Below are positions 1 through 13,400 of a stretch of DNA of 64,000 nt, piece by piece. A program made the position numbers and the translations under genes. Where the stretch lies: the NCBI GenBank assembly GCA_028583605.1, contig CM053336.1, positions 27,386,312 to 27,450,311 of the forward strand, in the 5' to 3' direction. The first letter of the stretch is position 1; each line of letters opens with the position of its first letter. The notes below the pieces were generated by a model, which did not search any database, was not told where the DNA came from, and saw only the letters and a program-made list of their open reading frames with translations. This DNA comes from Dastarcus helophoroides. Lineage: Eukaryota > Arthropoda > Insecta > Coleoptera > Bothrideridae.

Positions 1-655
1 ACAAAAAGGAAAGAGCTAGGGAGCCACAGATTGATTCCTGCCTGGCTTCCCGAACAAACATATTTGCAAAAAATGGGTATTTATCGTACCGGATTGTAAT
101 TATGTCCGTCTAGAGATGCCTCAATGGTGATTCATTGAAGCTCATTTATGTGTTTACTGCATGTAATTAAGCAGCTTAATGCACTTTCATAAAGGGCTTT
201 CTCGTTAAAGCTAACGACATTCTGATCTGAAAACTCCAGTCATCAACCCCAACCCGATCAACTGGAAACCAAGTTGGGGATAATGAAACATCCCAAGCAA
301 TATTAGTGTGATTTATTTTATTTCTATCAAGACATGGCTATGGGGGAGTACTACCAAGATTAACGTCATTCCCACAAGAGGTATATTGAAGCCCTCCAAT
401 TCCAAAATGTAAATAGTCATTTCTTTTCTTATTTTTTTTCTGCTTGCGTGCAATCCTTGTAATCATAATTTGGTGAGACGTTTTGAATACCGTTGATTGG
501 ATACATATACTATATTCAATCAACGTGAATACTTTTCCCATTTAAACCACCGACAATTTTAACATAACTTAACCAACCGTATTCGTTCCTTTTTCGATAT
601 TATCACTTAGCACCATGGGCGCAGTTGGGTCATCCGACCTGGGGGGGACTAAAAC
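1..655. other. Unassigned non-satellite region
   Basis: Base composition and word content differ from the satellite that begins near 656: G+C is higher, and runs such as a G7 tract near 641 occur. The longest minus-strand open stretch (about 338-541) has no recognisable domain and no convincing start or splice sites. It may be part of a gene or old transposon lying mostly outside the window. I cannot name it. Confidence 0.3.
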
Positions 656-2865
656 CGTTTTCTGTTAATATCATTAATTTTTTCTTTTTTTTTTGAAAAT
701 AATACGTTATGCGAGATTTTCTAGTGCAAAATCCATTTTGTTTTTTTGAACAAATGTGCTTTGAATTGCTTTCTAGTTTAAATAAATTTGCTTTCAATTT
801 TAAAAGTTTGTTTCTAATTTAAACAAATTTGCTATTTAAATAAGTTTGTTTCTACTGTACACAAATTTGTTTTCAATTCGAATAGGTCTGCTTCTAATTT
901 GTACAAATATGCCGTCAATTTGAAAAAATTCGCCTCCAATTTTTACAAATGTCTACTAATTTAAAAGTGTTTCTCGAAATTTAGGGTTTTCGCTTAAAAT
1001 CTAGTGTAAAAATTTCGAAATTTCCTGCCAAAATTTGTAATTCAGTTTGTTGTTCTTTATTCGAAATTTGGAATATTTTCTCAAAATTTTGGGTTTCATA
1101 TTAAAATTTTTAAACTCAAATGTTCTGGAATTTTTCTATAAATGAAATGGGGATTGCAGTCGAAATGCTGAGCAAAATAAAATTGAGGATTCGAGCAAAA
1201 AAATTAACACTTCTAAAGAAGCTTATTTATGCGAAAAACTCTTCTCTGTTTTTTTACAATCGTACGTAAAATTCTCGATATTTTATAAAAAAAATTCGAA
1301 GAAATATTATATACGTAATATATGGATTTTGTCCCAAATTTTCTTTGAAATTATTTTTAAAATTTACCTTCAAATTTTACTTTTTTCTACCCCGAATAAA
1401 CGTTTCATTACAAACTCAAAATGTTATACTTTTTTGTTTCATTTTGACCTTATTTTCGATATCTTATCTGTATCTAAATTTGGTTTTTATAAATTCTGAG
1501 ATTTTTGTTATAATCGTAGTCTTAAATTTAAAAAAAAATATTAAGTTTTAAATTCTAGTTTTTTTATAAACGTGTTCGGAATTCGTTTACTCTTGGTCCT
1601 TTCCTTTTTTTAAAGGCAAGTTTTCCATGATTTTCGACATTAAAACTTTCCGAAATTTATTTTTTTAAAGGCTGAATAATTTTAATCTTGAAATTTCGAC
1701 CAAAATTTTGGCTCCAGATCCCCAGGTTTTTTTTAAAAATTTGAGGCTTTAAAATTTTTGCCTTATTAAAATGTTAATCTTTCTCCTAAGTTTTGCCCTT
1801 TTTTAAAATTTCAACCTTATAAAACTTTTGTTTTTTTATTTTTTACTTTTTTGAAAATTCGGAACTCTTCTTATATCTTTTTTCTTTTTAAAATAAAAGG
1901 TCAAAATTTCGACTTCTTTTTAAATTTTGATTTTTTTTTAATTTCGAATTTTTGTGTCGGAATTTCGATTTTATTGCAAACATAGCACTGTTTTAAAATG
2001 ACGACTATCCAAATAGCGACTTTTTAAAATTAGGACTTTCCAACTGTAGTTTTAGTAAATTGTATTTGAAATCTTTAAGACTGGAAAGATTTTTCACACA
2101 TTTTGGAATTGTTTTTTTGAAAATCTCGGACTTTTTCCACAATTTTGTTTTCTTGTATCAAAAATTCCACTTTTAAAATTTGATTTTTTTTAATTTCGAC
2201 TTTTTTTGAACATTTTAACGTTTTTTGAGAATACTGTTTTTTTCTTTTTCAAATACTGACTTCAAAATGTCGACTTTATTTAAAATTGTGACTTTTAAAA
2301 TTGCTACTTTCAATATTTTGAATTTTCTAAATTTCGACTTTATCTTTCGATGTTTAATCTTTTAATTTTTTTATCTTAAAATTTGGGGTTTTTTTACAAA
2401 ATTTCTTTTTTGCAAAATTTACATGAACATACCGGGTTATATACTTCGTATTCGACATGTTCATTTTCAAATGTTGATTATTTTAGAATTTGAAGGTTCC
2501 GATCTGTTGTAAACTTTTTTATCCTTATTTTTTGAAAATTTTATTTTTTTGTAATTTCGACATTTTTTATTTTTTTCTAAATTTTTAAAAATTTCTCAAA
2601 ATATACCCAACAATTGAAGTACTTCAAATTCTCCTGAATGATTACTTTTCAAGATTTTTCTTCAAAATTGTTATTTAAAAAATAATGGGGTTTCAATAAA
2701 GATCATTTTCAATGAAAAATATCAAAAGTAGAATTTCGGGAATAAAACTGAATTTTAAGAGGAAGTAATAAAATTTTGAGAAAAAGTGAATTTCAAGGAA
2801 AAGTTCGAGGTTTCTAGAACCTTTAGGAACGTAGTCAAAATGTGTGGAAAATTGAAAAACAAATT

Positions 2866-2955
2866 TTGTCCCCTAAAACCACGAAAAATTTAAAAAAACA
2901 CAACAAAGGCTGCTCTAACGGGTTTCAATAGACAAGCTATGAGCAGAGAGATATT
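2866..2955 (-). repeat. Dispersed ~105 bp hairpin repeat, copy 1
   Basis: On the minus strand this reads CTCTCTGCTCATAG, a hairpin, then TTGAAACCCGTTAGAGC, then a stretch matching the other copies (CTTTGTTGTGTTTTT and a GGGGACAA end). It is the most diverged of the full copies: the CTGAAGA box has changed to CTGCTCA, but GAAAC, the GTTAGAG box and a 4 bp ATAG/CTAT stem remain. Related copies lie at about 28650, 30730 and 47965. Confidence 0.8.
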
Positions 2956-4599
2956 TAAAAAAAAGGTTTAAAATTTTGAAAAGAACAAACATAAAATAAC
3001 GAAAATTTCAGAAAATTGCAAAATTTCGAGAAAAATGATCAAAGTTTCGACGGTCAAGTATTAGGAAAAAATTCTAAATATTCCAAAGTTAACTTTAGCA
3101 AAAAGTCGAAATTTAAAATAGAATAAAAAATTGAAAATAAAACAATCGAAAATCCCGCAAATGAAATATTTTGAGCAAAAACAGATGAAACTTTGAGAAA
3201 ACAACCAAAATTTCTCAGAAAAAGTTAAATCTAAAAAAAAAGCCAAATTTGGAGAAAAGCTGCTTATGAAAGGGACCATTTTTTTTCTCGAAATTTGTAT
3301 TTTTTCCCATAATGTATTCTCGGAAATTTAAATATTTTCCTTGAAGTTCGTCTTTTTCTAGATATTTTAAAGAATTTCAAGAAAAATATGTAAATTTTTG
3401 AGAATAAATATTGCAAAAAAATACAAATTTCGAGAAAAAGATCAAAATTTAAAAAAAGATCCAATTTTAAAGCAATCAGAAGTCATTTCCGCAAATATTA
3501 AATACCAACATTAAACAAACATGTAAATCTTCAAAAAAGTCAATTTTTAAGCAAACAGCATATATTTCTAAAAGTTCTGACTAGCTCTTTGTTAAAAATT
3601 TAAACTATTTATTTGAAAAATTCAAGATTTTTAAAAATATCAACTTTTTTTCAAAAATAGACAAAAATACTTTTTTTTAAAAACTTTTTCCGAAAAATCT
3701 CAACTTTTTAAAAATTTATACCAAAAAATTGAAACTATCCAAAATTTCGGTCTCTTCTTAAAATTCTGATAAAAAATTTGTACAAAAATTCCAATTGTTT
3801 AAAAATTTCGACTTTTCTTAAAAAAAATTACACTTTTGATCAATATTTTTAATTATGTCGAAAATTTCGACTTTTTGGAAATTTCACTTTCTAAATTCTA
3901 GTTTCTTTCGTAACGTTTTGACCATTTGCCTAAATTTTCCAAAATTTAACTTTTTCTGGAATTTTCAATTATATTTGAAAATATTAAATTCAATATTTTG
4001 AATTTTTTTGAAAGTTGGGCTTTTTTTTTGAAAGATTGGATTTTTTGTCAAAATTCGACTCTCTCAAAATTTCAATTTTTTTCTCCAAATTTCGATTTCT
4101 ATGTAATTTTTAACTTTTTGGAAAAGTTTCACTTTTATTGAAAACTTGAATATTTTTTAAAAATTCGACTTTTTTAAATTTTGATTTATTATTGAAAATT
4201 TCGACTTTTTTAAATTTTGATTTATTATTGAAAATTTCGACTTTTTTATTAATGTAGACATCTCAACATATAAACTTTTAAAAACTTTCTTTTTTGTCAA
4301 AATGTTGACTTTCTTTTCTGATTAAAAATTTCGATTTGTTTTTTGAAGCTTTTGATTGTTTTAACAATCTTGAGTGTTTTTCGAAATATTTAATTATGAT
4401 GAAACTTTCGACCTTTTTAAAAAGTTGTTTTTTCTACAATTTAGTACCTCTTCCCAGAATTTTGACTTTTTTTTTAAAAAAGTGAAAATTTGGTGAAATT
4501 TTCGACTTTTTTGAAATATTAATTTAAGAATTTCGACCATTTTGAAAATTAAACCCTTTTTGAGAAATTCAAAATTTCAACTTTTTCTGAAAATTTCTA

Positions 4600-7500
4600 C
4601 TTTTATATTTTTACTTCTTGACACTACTTTTAAAATTTGGACTTTTCAGAATTGTGAGTTGAAAGTTTCGTCTTTTCAGAATTTCTTTTCTGGAAATTTT
4701 AATTTCTTTTAAAAAATTTGAATTTTAAAAATTTGAGGCTGTGAAAATTTTGATTTATTTTGGAATTTCAACTATTTTTAGAAATTCTAGCTTTTTGATA
4801 ATTTAAACCTTTTAAAATTGTGACTTGAAAGTTTCGATTTTTGCGTCTTTTTCTCAAAAAATCCAATTATTTCCTCAACATTTCGAAATTTTGATTTCTT
4901 TGTAATTTTTAACTTTTTTTGTAAACTGTCACTTTTGTTGAAAATTTAAATATTTAAAAAAATGGACTCTTTTAAATTTCGATTTATTATTAAAAAAATC
5001 TTGAGTTGAGCTAAGTCTTTCAAAATGTTCTTTTTTCAAAATTTTGACTTTTTCTCGTAATGTCGACTCTTCTGTTTGGAAATTACGATTTTTTTAAAGA
5101 TTTTGCCTTTTTTAAAAATCTTAAGTGTTTCTAGAAATTTTTAATAATGATAAAAATTTTGACTTTTTTGAAAATTTGGTTTCCTGTTTTTCTAAAACTT
5201 TGACTAATTTTTAAAAAAATTAAGTTTTTCGATACATCAACTTTTCGTGAAAATTTCGACTGCTTTGAAATACTGATTTAAAAATTTGGTCCTTTTTAAA
5301 AATTTGGACTTTTTTGAAAAATTCAAAATTTTAGAAATTTCAAATTTTTTCAAAAATTTCTACTTTTATATTCTATTTGTTTCAACTTTTTTTTTAATTA
5401 ACCCCTTTTTTCTGAAATTTGGATTTTTTAGAATTGTGACTTGAAAGTTTCCACTTTTTTTAAAAATTTCAACTTTTTTGAAACTTTTGAATTCGTTTAA
5501 AAATTGAGTTTTTAAAAACTTGGACTTATTTTAAAATTAAGGATTTTAGGGAAATTTTGATTTAATAAGGAATTTTGACTTTTTCTCTAGAAATTCCAAG
5601 TTTTTAATAATTTGGACTTTTCAAAATTGTTACTTGAAATTTTCGGCGTCTTTTCAAAATTTCAACTATTTAGGAGATTTTGAATTATCTTAAAAAATTC
5701 CAAGTTTTAAAAATTTGAACCTATTTTAGAAATTTTAAGTTTTTTGAAAATTTTGATTTATTTAGGAACTTCAGCTATTTTTATAAATTCTAACTTTTGA
5801 TAACCTAAACCTTTTAAAATTGTAACTAGAAAAATTCGATATTTCAACTTTTTCTTCTTTCTTTTTGAAGATTCAAATTTTTTTTCTCAAAATTTCGGAA
5901 TTTCTGTTTCTTTGTAAATTTTAACTTTTTTGGGAAATTTCACTTTTGTTGAAAATTTAAATATTAAAAAAAATCGATTTTTTTAAATTTCGATTTATTA
6001 TTAAAAATTTTAACTATTTTAACAATGTAGGCTTTTCAAAATTTTCTTTTTTGAAAATTTTAACTTTTTCTGCTAATGTCGACTTGTCAGTGTCAAAATT
6101 CCGAATTTTTTTGAAGATTTTCATTTTTTTTTAAATCTTGAGTGTTTCTGGAAATTTTAAATTATAACGAAAATTTCGACTTTTTTGAAAATCTGGTTTC
6201 CTCAGCATTTAGTATTTTTTCCTAAAATTTTGACTATTTTAAAAAACAATTAAATTTTCGATACATCAACTTTTAGTGAAAATTTCGACTGTTTTGAAAT
6301 ATTGATTTAAAAATTTGGACTTTTTTGAAAAATTCTAAATTCTGGAAATTTCAACTTTTTCCGAAAATTTCTACTTTTATATTTTTTTTGTTTTTACTTT
6401 TTTAAAACAATTAACCCTTTTTGTGAAATTTAGATTTTTTAGAATTGTGACTTTTATGGAATTTTTGAATTCGTTTAAAAATTAAGTTTTTAAAAACTTG
6501 AACTTGAATTAAAATTTATAATTTTAAAAAAATTTTGATTTATTAAGGAATTTTGACTATTTCCCCAGAAATTCCAAGTTTTTGATAATTTGGACTTTTC
6601 AAAATTGTTACTTGAAATTTTTGGCGTCTTTTCAAAATTTCAACTATTTAGGAGATTTTGAATTATCTTAAAAAATTCCAAGTTTTAAAAATTTGAACCT
6701 ATTTTAGAAATTTTAAGTTTTTTGAAAATTTTGATTCATGTCGGAATTTCAGCTAATTTTTGGAAATTCTAACTTTTTGATAATTTGAACCTTTTAAAAT
6801 TGTGACTTAAAAGTTTCGATATTCAGGACTTTTTCTTCCAATTTAAAGATTTTTCAAAATTCAAATTTTTTTCTCAAAATTTCGAAATTTCGATTTCTTT
6901 GTAATTTTTAACTTTTGGTTGTAAAATTTCGCTTTTGTTGAAAATTTAAATATTAAAAAAAAATTGGCATTTTTAAATTTCGATTTATTATTAAAAATTT
7001 TAACTATTTTAACAATGTAGGCTTTTCAAAATTTCCTTTTTTGAAAATTTTAACTTTTTCGGTTAATGTCGACTTGTCAGTGTCAAAATTTAGATTTTTT
7101 TTGAAGATTTTCATATTTTTAAAAATCTTGAGTGTTTCTGGAAATTTTAAATCATAACGAAAATTTCGACTTTTTTAAAAATCTGGTTTCCTCAGCATTT
7201 AGTATTTTTTCCTAAAATTTTGACTATTTTAAAAAACAGTTAAATTTTTCGATACATCAACTTTTAGTGAAAATTTCGACTGTTTTGAAATATTGATTTA
7301 AAAATTTGGACTTTTTTGAAAAATTCAAAATTCTGGAAATTTCAACTTATTCCGAAAATTTCTACTTTTATATTTTTTTTATTTTTACTTTTTTTTAAGC
7401 AATTAACCCTTTTTATGAAATTTGGATTTTTTAGAATTGTGACTTTTATGGAATTTTTGAATTCGTTTAAAAATTAAGTCTTTAAAAACTTGGACATATA

Positions 7501-8960
7501 TTAAAATTTATAATTTTTAAAAAATTTTGATTTATTAAGGAATTTTGACTATTTCCCCAGAAATTCCAAGTTTTTGATAATTTGAACTTTTCAAAATTGT
7601 TACTTGAAATTTTCGGCGTCTTTTCAAAATTTCAACTATTTAGGAGATTTTGAATTATCTTAAAAAATTCCAAGTTTTAAAAATTGAACCTATTTTAGAA
7701 ATTTTAAGTTTTTTGAAAATTGTGATTCATGTCGGAATTTCAGCTAATTTTTGAAAATTCTAACTCTTTGATAATTTGAACCTTTTAAAATTGTGACTTA
7801 AAAGTTTCGATATTTAGGGCTTTTTCTTCCAATTTAGACATTTTTCAAAATTCAAATTTTTTTCTCAAAATTTCGAAATTTCGATTTCTTTGTAATTTTT
7901 AACTTTTGTTTGTAAAATTTCGCTTTTGTTGAAAATTTAAATATTAAAAAAAAATTGGCTTTTTTAAATTTCGATTTATTATTAAAAATTTCAGCTATTT
8001 TAACAATGTAGGCTTTTTAAAATTTTCTTTTTTCAAAATTTTGACTTTTTCTCCTAATGTCGACTTGTCTGTTTGGAAATTCCGATTTTTATTTTTAAAT
8101 TTCGACTTTTTTGAAAATCTGATTTCCTCTGCAATTTAGTATTTTTTCCTAAAATTTTGACTAATTTTAAAAAAAATTAAATTTTTCATACAACTTTTAG
8201 TAAAAATTTCGATCGTTTTGAAATATTGATTAAAAAATTTGGACCTTTTTGAAAAATTCAAAATTTTAGAAATTTCAACTTTTTCCAAAAATTTCTATTT
8301 TTATATTCTATTTGTTTCAACCTTTTTGTGAAATTTGGACTTTTTAGAATTGTGACTTGAAAGTTTCGACGTTTTTTAAAAATTTAAACTTTTTTGGAAT
8401 TTTTGAATTCGTTTAAAAAATGAGTTTTTAAAAACTTGAACTTATTTTAAAATTTAGGATTAAAAAAAAAATTATTACGGAATTTTGACTTTTTCTGTAG
8501 AAATTCCAAGTTTTTGATAATTTGGACTTTTCAAAATTGTTACTTGAAAATTTCGGCGTCTTTTCAAAATTTTAGTTGTTTTGGAAATTTTGAATTCTCT
8601 CAAAAAATTCCAATTTTTAAAAATATAAAACTATTTTAAAAACTTAATATTTTTTGAAAATTTTGACTTATTTCGGAATTTCAATTTTTCTAGAAATTAC
8701 AACTTTTAGAAAATTTGGACTTTCAAAAATCGTGGCTTGAAAGCTTCAACGTTTTTTTTTTTAATTTTAACTCTGGAAATTTTAAATTTTTTCAAAAATA
8801 TGAATATTTCAAAAAATTTGGCCTAACTTGAATGTTTTGAAAATTTTGACTTATTTAGGAGTTTCAACTTTTTTCATAAATTCCAACTTTGTGATAATTT
8901 GGACTTTTCAAAATTGTGAATTAAAAGTTTAGACGTTGTTTCATATTTTCAACTGTTTTG
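4600..8960 (+). repeat. Higher-order tandem repeat, ~0.94-0.99 kb unit
   Basis: Landmark GGCGTCTTTTCAAAATTT recurs at 5645, 6623, 7615 and (slightly changed) 8555, giving spacings of 978, 992 and 940 bases. Surrounding words recur in the same order (AGGAGATTTTGAATTATC, GAAATTCCAAGTTTTTGATA, TAACAATGTAGGCTTTT). A fainter unit precedes the first. The second and third units are the most alike. Small words have therefore been amplified as a long composite unit, not as a simple short satellite. Confidence 0.8.
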
Positions 8961-9480
8961 CAAACTTTGAATTCCTTTAAAAAAACTCAAATTTTAAATA
9001 TTTGGACTTATTTTAAAATTTTGAATTATTTGAAAATTTAAACTTATTGCAAAACTTTGACTCTTTTTTTGAAAATTTCGACTGTTTGATAATTTGAACA
9101 TTTTTGCAAATTTTCTTTTTTTTCGAAAGCTATCTCCCTTAAATGTTGAAGTTTCAAAAAAAAAATTATACTCTTACCCAAGTGCCATTTTGTGATTAAA
9201 ATGGTTTTTGTAATTTATTAACATAAATTTTGAGTTTAATCTTTGGATTTTTTTTTAGGATTTTCGTTCGAAATTAAAAGTAAATATACAAATTTAAAGA
9301 GAAAAATTCGAAAACTAAAATAGTCGAAAAACTAAACTGAACATTAACGAAATAATATTCAAAATTTAACTTCAAATTGAAAAATCCGGATTTCTTTCAA
9401 ATACATTTGGACAAATATCTGGATTTAGATTTAAAATTATTTTTAATATTTTTTAACATTTCGACCATCTTTAGACTAAT

Positions 9481-10108
9481 CTAAACACGACAAAAAGAAA
9501 TATTACTTTTTGAATGCTGATGCACTTACAATGTAATCAGTTGAAAGCAAAATTGTAATTAATCTTTTAAGAGGGTTTCCGATCAGCTTCCTTATTCATA
9601 AGTCACAACACGTTACTGGTTGCATCACTTGTAAGTAAATCACTATACTTTTTTTTCTATTTATTTTCCAATTTGCAATAAATTTGTATATTCTTGTATG
9701 AAAGGGCGCCAAATTTTGTTTTTCCCAGGGCACTCAAAACTCTAGAACCGGCCCTAATAGAGTATCTTTTAGTTATTCCGTAGTTACTAAAATTGATATC
9801 TGATATTTTTTGTGGTGAACTGTTTAATCCTCAAATTTGAACTATTAATAATTCTGTACAATAAACAGAATGCCAGAATTTGGTCATATTAGAAGACCTG
9901 GAAAACTTCATAATTTTAGGATAGCATCTAAGAGGTTGTTTTGTTGCCGTTGGTGGACAAAACGACCCAAACGGCAAACATATCATGCTGAGAAACCCTA
10001 TTAACTATAAAGATGAATTGCCCTTCAAGTCTAATGTTAATCCTCGCTAATTACCGTATTAAATCCCTGATAGCAGTACCGTTAAAGAGGGGATGCCACG
10101 AATGACAA
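9481..10108. promoter_or_regulatory. Non-satellite upstream region of the 10.2 kb exon
   Basis: Between satellite and exon lies about 0.6 kb of ordinary-complexity sequence. At 9620-9627 it contains TTGCATCA, the reverse complement of TGATGCAA, the core of C/EBP-ATF (ATF4-type) response elements. At 9690-9755 there is a short stretch with GGGCGCC and AACCGGCCCT that looks like a transposon terminus. The strongest regulatory evidence is the TATA box just downstream. Assignment of these bases to one promoter is inference. Confidence 0.4.
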
Positions 10109-10116
10109 TATAAATA
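10109..10116 (+). promoter_or_regulatory. TATA box
   Basis: TATAAATA, followed about 30-45 bases downstream by initiator-like TCATT (about 10143) and TCAGC (about 10153). No ATG occurs between these candidate start sites and the ATG at 10219. That arrangement fits a core promoter for the exon that follows. Confidence 0.6.
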
Positions 10117-10218
10117 CAAGTGGATCTATCATTGGGCATTGGTCATTTTGTATCAGCTAGTGAGTGTGTTTACTTCTCCAGTTTCAAATTCAAGAATAGC
10201 CATCGTTTCGGCAGCAAA

Positions 10219-10462
10219 ATGATTTTCCCACCGTGTCAACAAAATTCCAACGTCAACGGTAACCAGAGAGGCGATCAGTTGGTCCTCGAACCGCCTCCAA
10301 GTCACGATGAGATGGAATTGCCGCCACTTTATTCGATGTACCAGAATCCGCTGCAGTCTCAATTCGTTGGTACCATCGCTTACTCCGACGTTCGTAGCGC
10401 CAATGCTGAACAGTACGACCTCCAGAATTTCCTGGAAGACAATGAAGGAGAAATTTTATGTG
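10219..10462 (+). CDS. First coding exon of an unrecognised gene
   Basis: Starting at the first ATG after the TATA box (context gcaaaATGA), 81 codons stay open with balanced codon and base use quite unlike the surrounding satellite. The peptide is rich in Gln, Asn, Pro and acidic residues, with a Pro-rich stretch (LEPPPSHDEMELPPLY) and an acidic end (YDLQNFLEDNEGE). That composition suggests a disordered N-terminus, as in many transcription regulators, but no family is recognised. The exon probably ends at a GTACCT donor at 10463, leaving phase 1; a GT at 10460 is the alternative. The frame runs on about 70 bases into T-rich intron-like sequence. No matching second exon was found, so it may be far downstream or outside the window. 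A longer frame opens upstream at about 10120, but it has no ATG and would start before the likely transcription start. Confidence 0.6.
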
Positions 10463-13400
10463 GTACCTTTTATTTAATGTTACTTTTTATATTATCTAGT
10501 TTATTTTTGTTGTTTTTTTTATTTTTTTTGTAAATCTGCATCGTATTATTTAGACGACATAGTTTCAAAATTGCTATGCTTTAAAAAATTGATTTTTCAA
10601 CGTAATTTAGAAAATGTGATACCTTTTTTTGTTTAAAATTAAAGAAAAATATTTTATTTTTTTCAAGTTTAAAATTTGTATGGTGAAATTCTAAATTTTT
10701 AGTTCAATTTGAATTCAAATTTTAAGAAAACCCTAAGATTTATGAAAAACTAAATCGGAATTTTGGGTTTCGATATTTCAAATTTAAACACGGAATTTTC
10801 ATAAAAATCTTAAATTATATATCCTAGAGTTAAAAACAGCTAGAATATACGAACATTGACACTTAAAATCGAAAATTTGAGAGACTTTTTTCTTGCATAA
10901 TTTTGGTTCTCTATCGAAGTTTTGACTTTGACCCAAATATTCGATTTTTTTCCTAGAAATGTTGCTGAAAACTTCAACATTTCTAGAGAAAGAACAAAAG
11001 TTTTAAATTTAAAATTGTATGTACCTTTAATTATTAATTTTTTCTAAAATTTCGACTTAACACAAAATTTAGTATTTGTCTAGCAACCTCTTAACCCCTG
11101 TTATCGACATGTTAACTTTTATTCTTTAATTATAGACATTTTTCTCGAAATTATCAGTTGAGACTTGAATTATAAGAAATTGACAAATATAAACTTTAAT
11201 TTTGAATAGTTTTTTAATCTTTCTGGGTTTCGTGGACAAGATTTACATTTCAATTTTTAAAGATAACCAAGGACTAGTCCGTTCCACCAAAAATAAAAAA
11301 ATAGATATTTTTAACGAAGATCGATAATTTGAAAACGATCGAAATTTTATAAAAAAAAAGGTAAGTTTACAAAACAAACCTAATATTTCAAAAAATTTAA
11401 AAGTCAATGCTAGACACTTTTAGACAAAGTCAAAATTATCTAAAGGTCTTATTTTTAAATGTTAAAAACATCCAGAACGAGCGATTCAAAAAATTTTCGA
11501 AATTTAAAAGTCAAAAAGTTGAAATTGTTAATGAAAATTGAAATTATCATAAAATTAAAATTTCAAGAATGTCACAATGAATAGATGAAATTTTCAAAAA
11601 AGGACAGCTATTGAAGAAAGTTGAAATTGTCATGAAAATTGAAATTTTCGAGAGATTTTAAAAAAAGTCGGAGATTTTAAATAAAGGTCCAATAAACTTT
11701 CAGATGTTCAAATAGAAAATTTTTAAAACACAAAATTTACAACAAATCAAAATAAACAGAGAGAACCTAATTATGAAAAAATATAGAACTTTTCAAATAT
11801 TCTACATTTCGAAAGTCGGCGTTTTGAAAAAAATTCCATATTTTCAAAAAAATGGAAACTTTAGCGAAGGTCGAACCTATCAAAATATCAGAATTTCAAG
11901 TAAGTCAAAATTTTAAATAGATTAAATTTTTAAAAAAGTCGAAATTTTGAAGGAAGCTGAAATTGTCATCAAAATGACGTTTTTTTTAAACTGGACGATT
12001 TTTTGAAAAAATTCAAATTTATCGAAAAAGAACCAAATTTTTCGAAAAAGAACCGAAGTTTTTAAGAAACTACCAAATTTACTAAAAAAAATTTCAAATT
12101 TTGAAAAAGTTTTCAAAAAATTTTAAATTAAGAAAAAGTTGGTAGGTTAATTGAAAAAAGTCGAATTCTACAAAAAAAGTAAAAAACTTGAAAAATCAAA
12201 ATTTAAACAAGTTGAAATTTTTAAAAGTCGAAATTAAAAAGATACCAAATTTTCAGAAAAAACCAAAAAGGATGGTTAACATTTTCAAAATTTAAAATTC
12301 TTTAAAAAAATGGACAATTTTCAAAAAGTTTTCAAAACATTCGAAACTAAGATGAAGTCTAATTCTTCAAAAAAGTAAGATCTTAAAAAAAGCCGAATTT
12401 TTAAAAAGGAGATGTTTTACAAAAAGTTGAAATTTTAAAAATTGAAAGTTAAAAAACCAAATTCTCAGAAAAGTCCAAAGTTTTAATTTCTAAAAAACGG
12501 TCAGATTTACTAAACAAATCAAAATTTAATAGTGAAAGGTGGAAATTTTTAAAGAAAATCGAAATTATTAAAAGGTTACAATTTTTAGATTCCGGAAAGG
12601 TCGAAAAAAAAATCGAAATTGAAAACTTAAAAGATTAAAATTTTTAATGAAAGTTGAAATTATCAAAAGGTCCTAATTTTAAAAAAATGGAGAAATTTTG
12701 AAAAAGTCAGAGATTTAAAAAAAAAGTTATGATTTTCAACAAAGGTCCAATTTTTTAAATATTTTAAAACTACTTTTTCAAAAGACAAAATATTCATAAA
12801 GTTAAAATATCAAGAAAGAGTCAAATTTTGATGATATATAGAAATTTTTAACATTTCAAAAGTCGCCGCTTTGTTAAGTCCATATTTTTAAAAAAATCGA
12901 AAATTTGAAAAAAGTCAAAAATCTTAAAATTAATTCGTAATTTTTCATTAAATTCGAGATTCTTAACGAAAGTCTAAACTTTTAAAAAATCAGAATTTAA
13001 GAAAGTTACAATTTTGAATACATGAAATTTCCAAAAAGCTGAAATGTTGAAAGAAGTTGAAATTGTCGAAAAAGTCGAAATTTTTCAAAAAAGTGTAAAA
13101 TTTACTTAAAAACAAATTTCCAAAAGTGGATGTTTTCAAAAATTTTGAAATAAAGGTAAAATGGAATTTGATAATAGATAGCTTAAAAAAACCCGAATTC
13201 TTCAAAAACAGTCAAAAATTTGAAAGAAGTGAAATTTTTGAAAAAAGGAAAATTTTGAATAAAAATTGAAATTTTCAAAAGTCTAAAGTTAAAAACAGAA
13301 TTTTTATTTTTAATTTATAAAGAAGTTCAGATTTACAAATAGAAATCAAACATTTAAAAAAAAATTCAAATTTTAACATCAAAGGTAGAAATTTTTAAAG

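Larger units (their letters stand above)
656..9480 (+). repeat. T-strand satellite-like block
   Basis: About 8.8 kb of degenerate repetition of AAATTTCGACTTTTT, AATTTTGAxTTTTT and similar 15-25 base words, T-rich on the plus strand throughout. Open frames inside it are short, Phe/Lys/Asn-rich and without domain character, so none is annotated as a gene. A more regular higher-order array (about 4600-8960) and one copy of a dispersed ~105 bp repeat (about 2866-2955) lie inside. Confidence 0.85.

Noticed and set aside
1..360. rRNA or other structural RNA at the window start
   Set aside because: No recognisable conserved rRNA or snRNA core sequences were found.
1345..1551. Short Phe/Leu-rich frames in satellite, for example here and at 3061-3464, 11922-14132, 29594-30042, 32059-33803, 40511-42558, 51779-54240
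   Set aside because: Low-complexity composition follows the satellite words; no domains, starts or splice signals, and they are not conserved between repeat copies.
10120..10218. Upstream extension of the 10.2 kb exon frame
   Set aside because: No ATG is present and the TATA box places transcription start after 10120.
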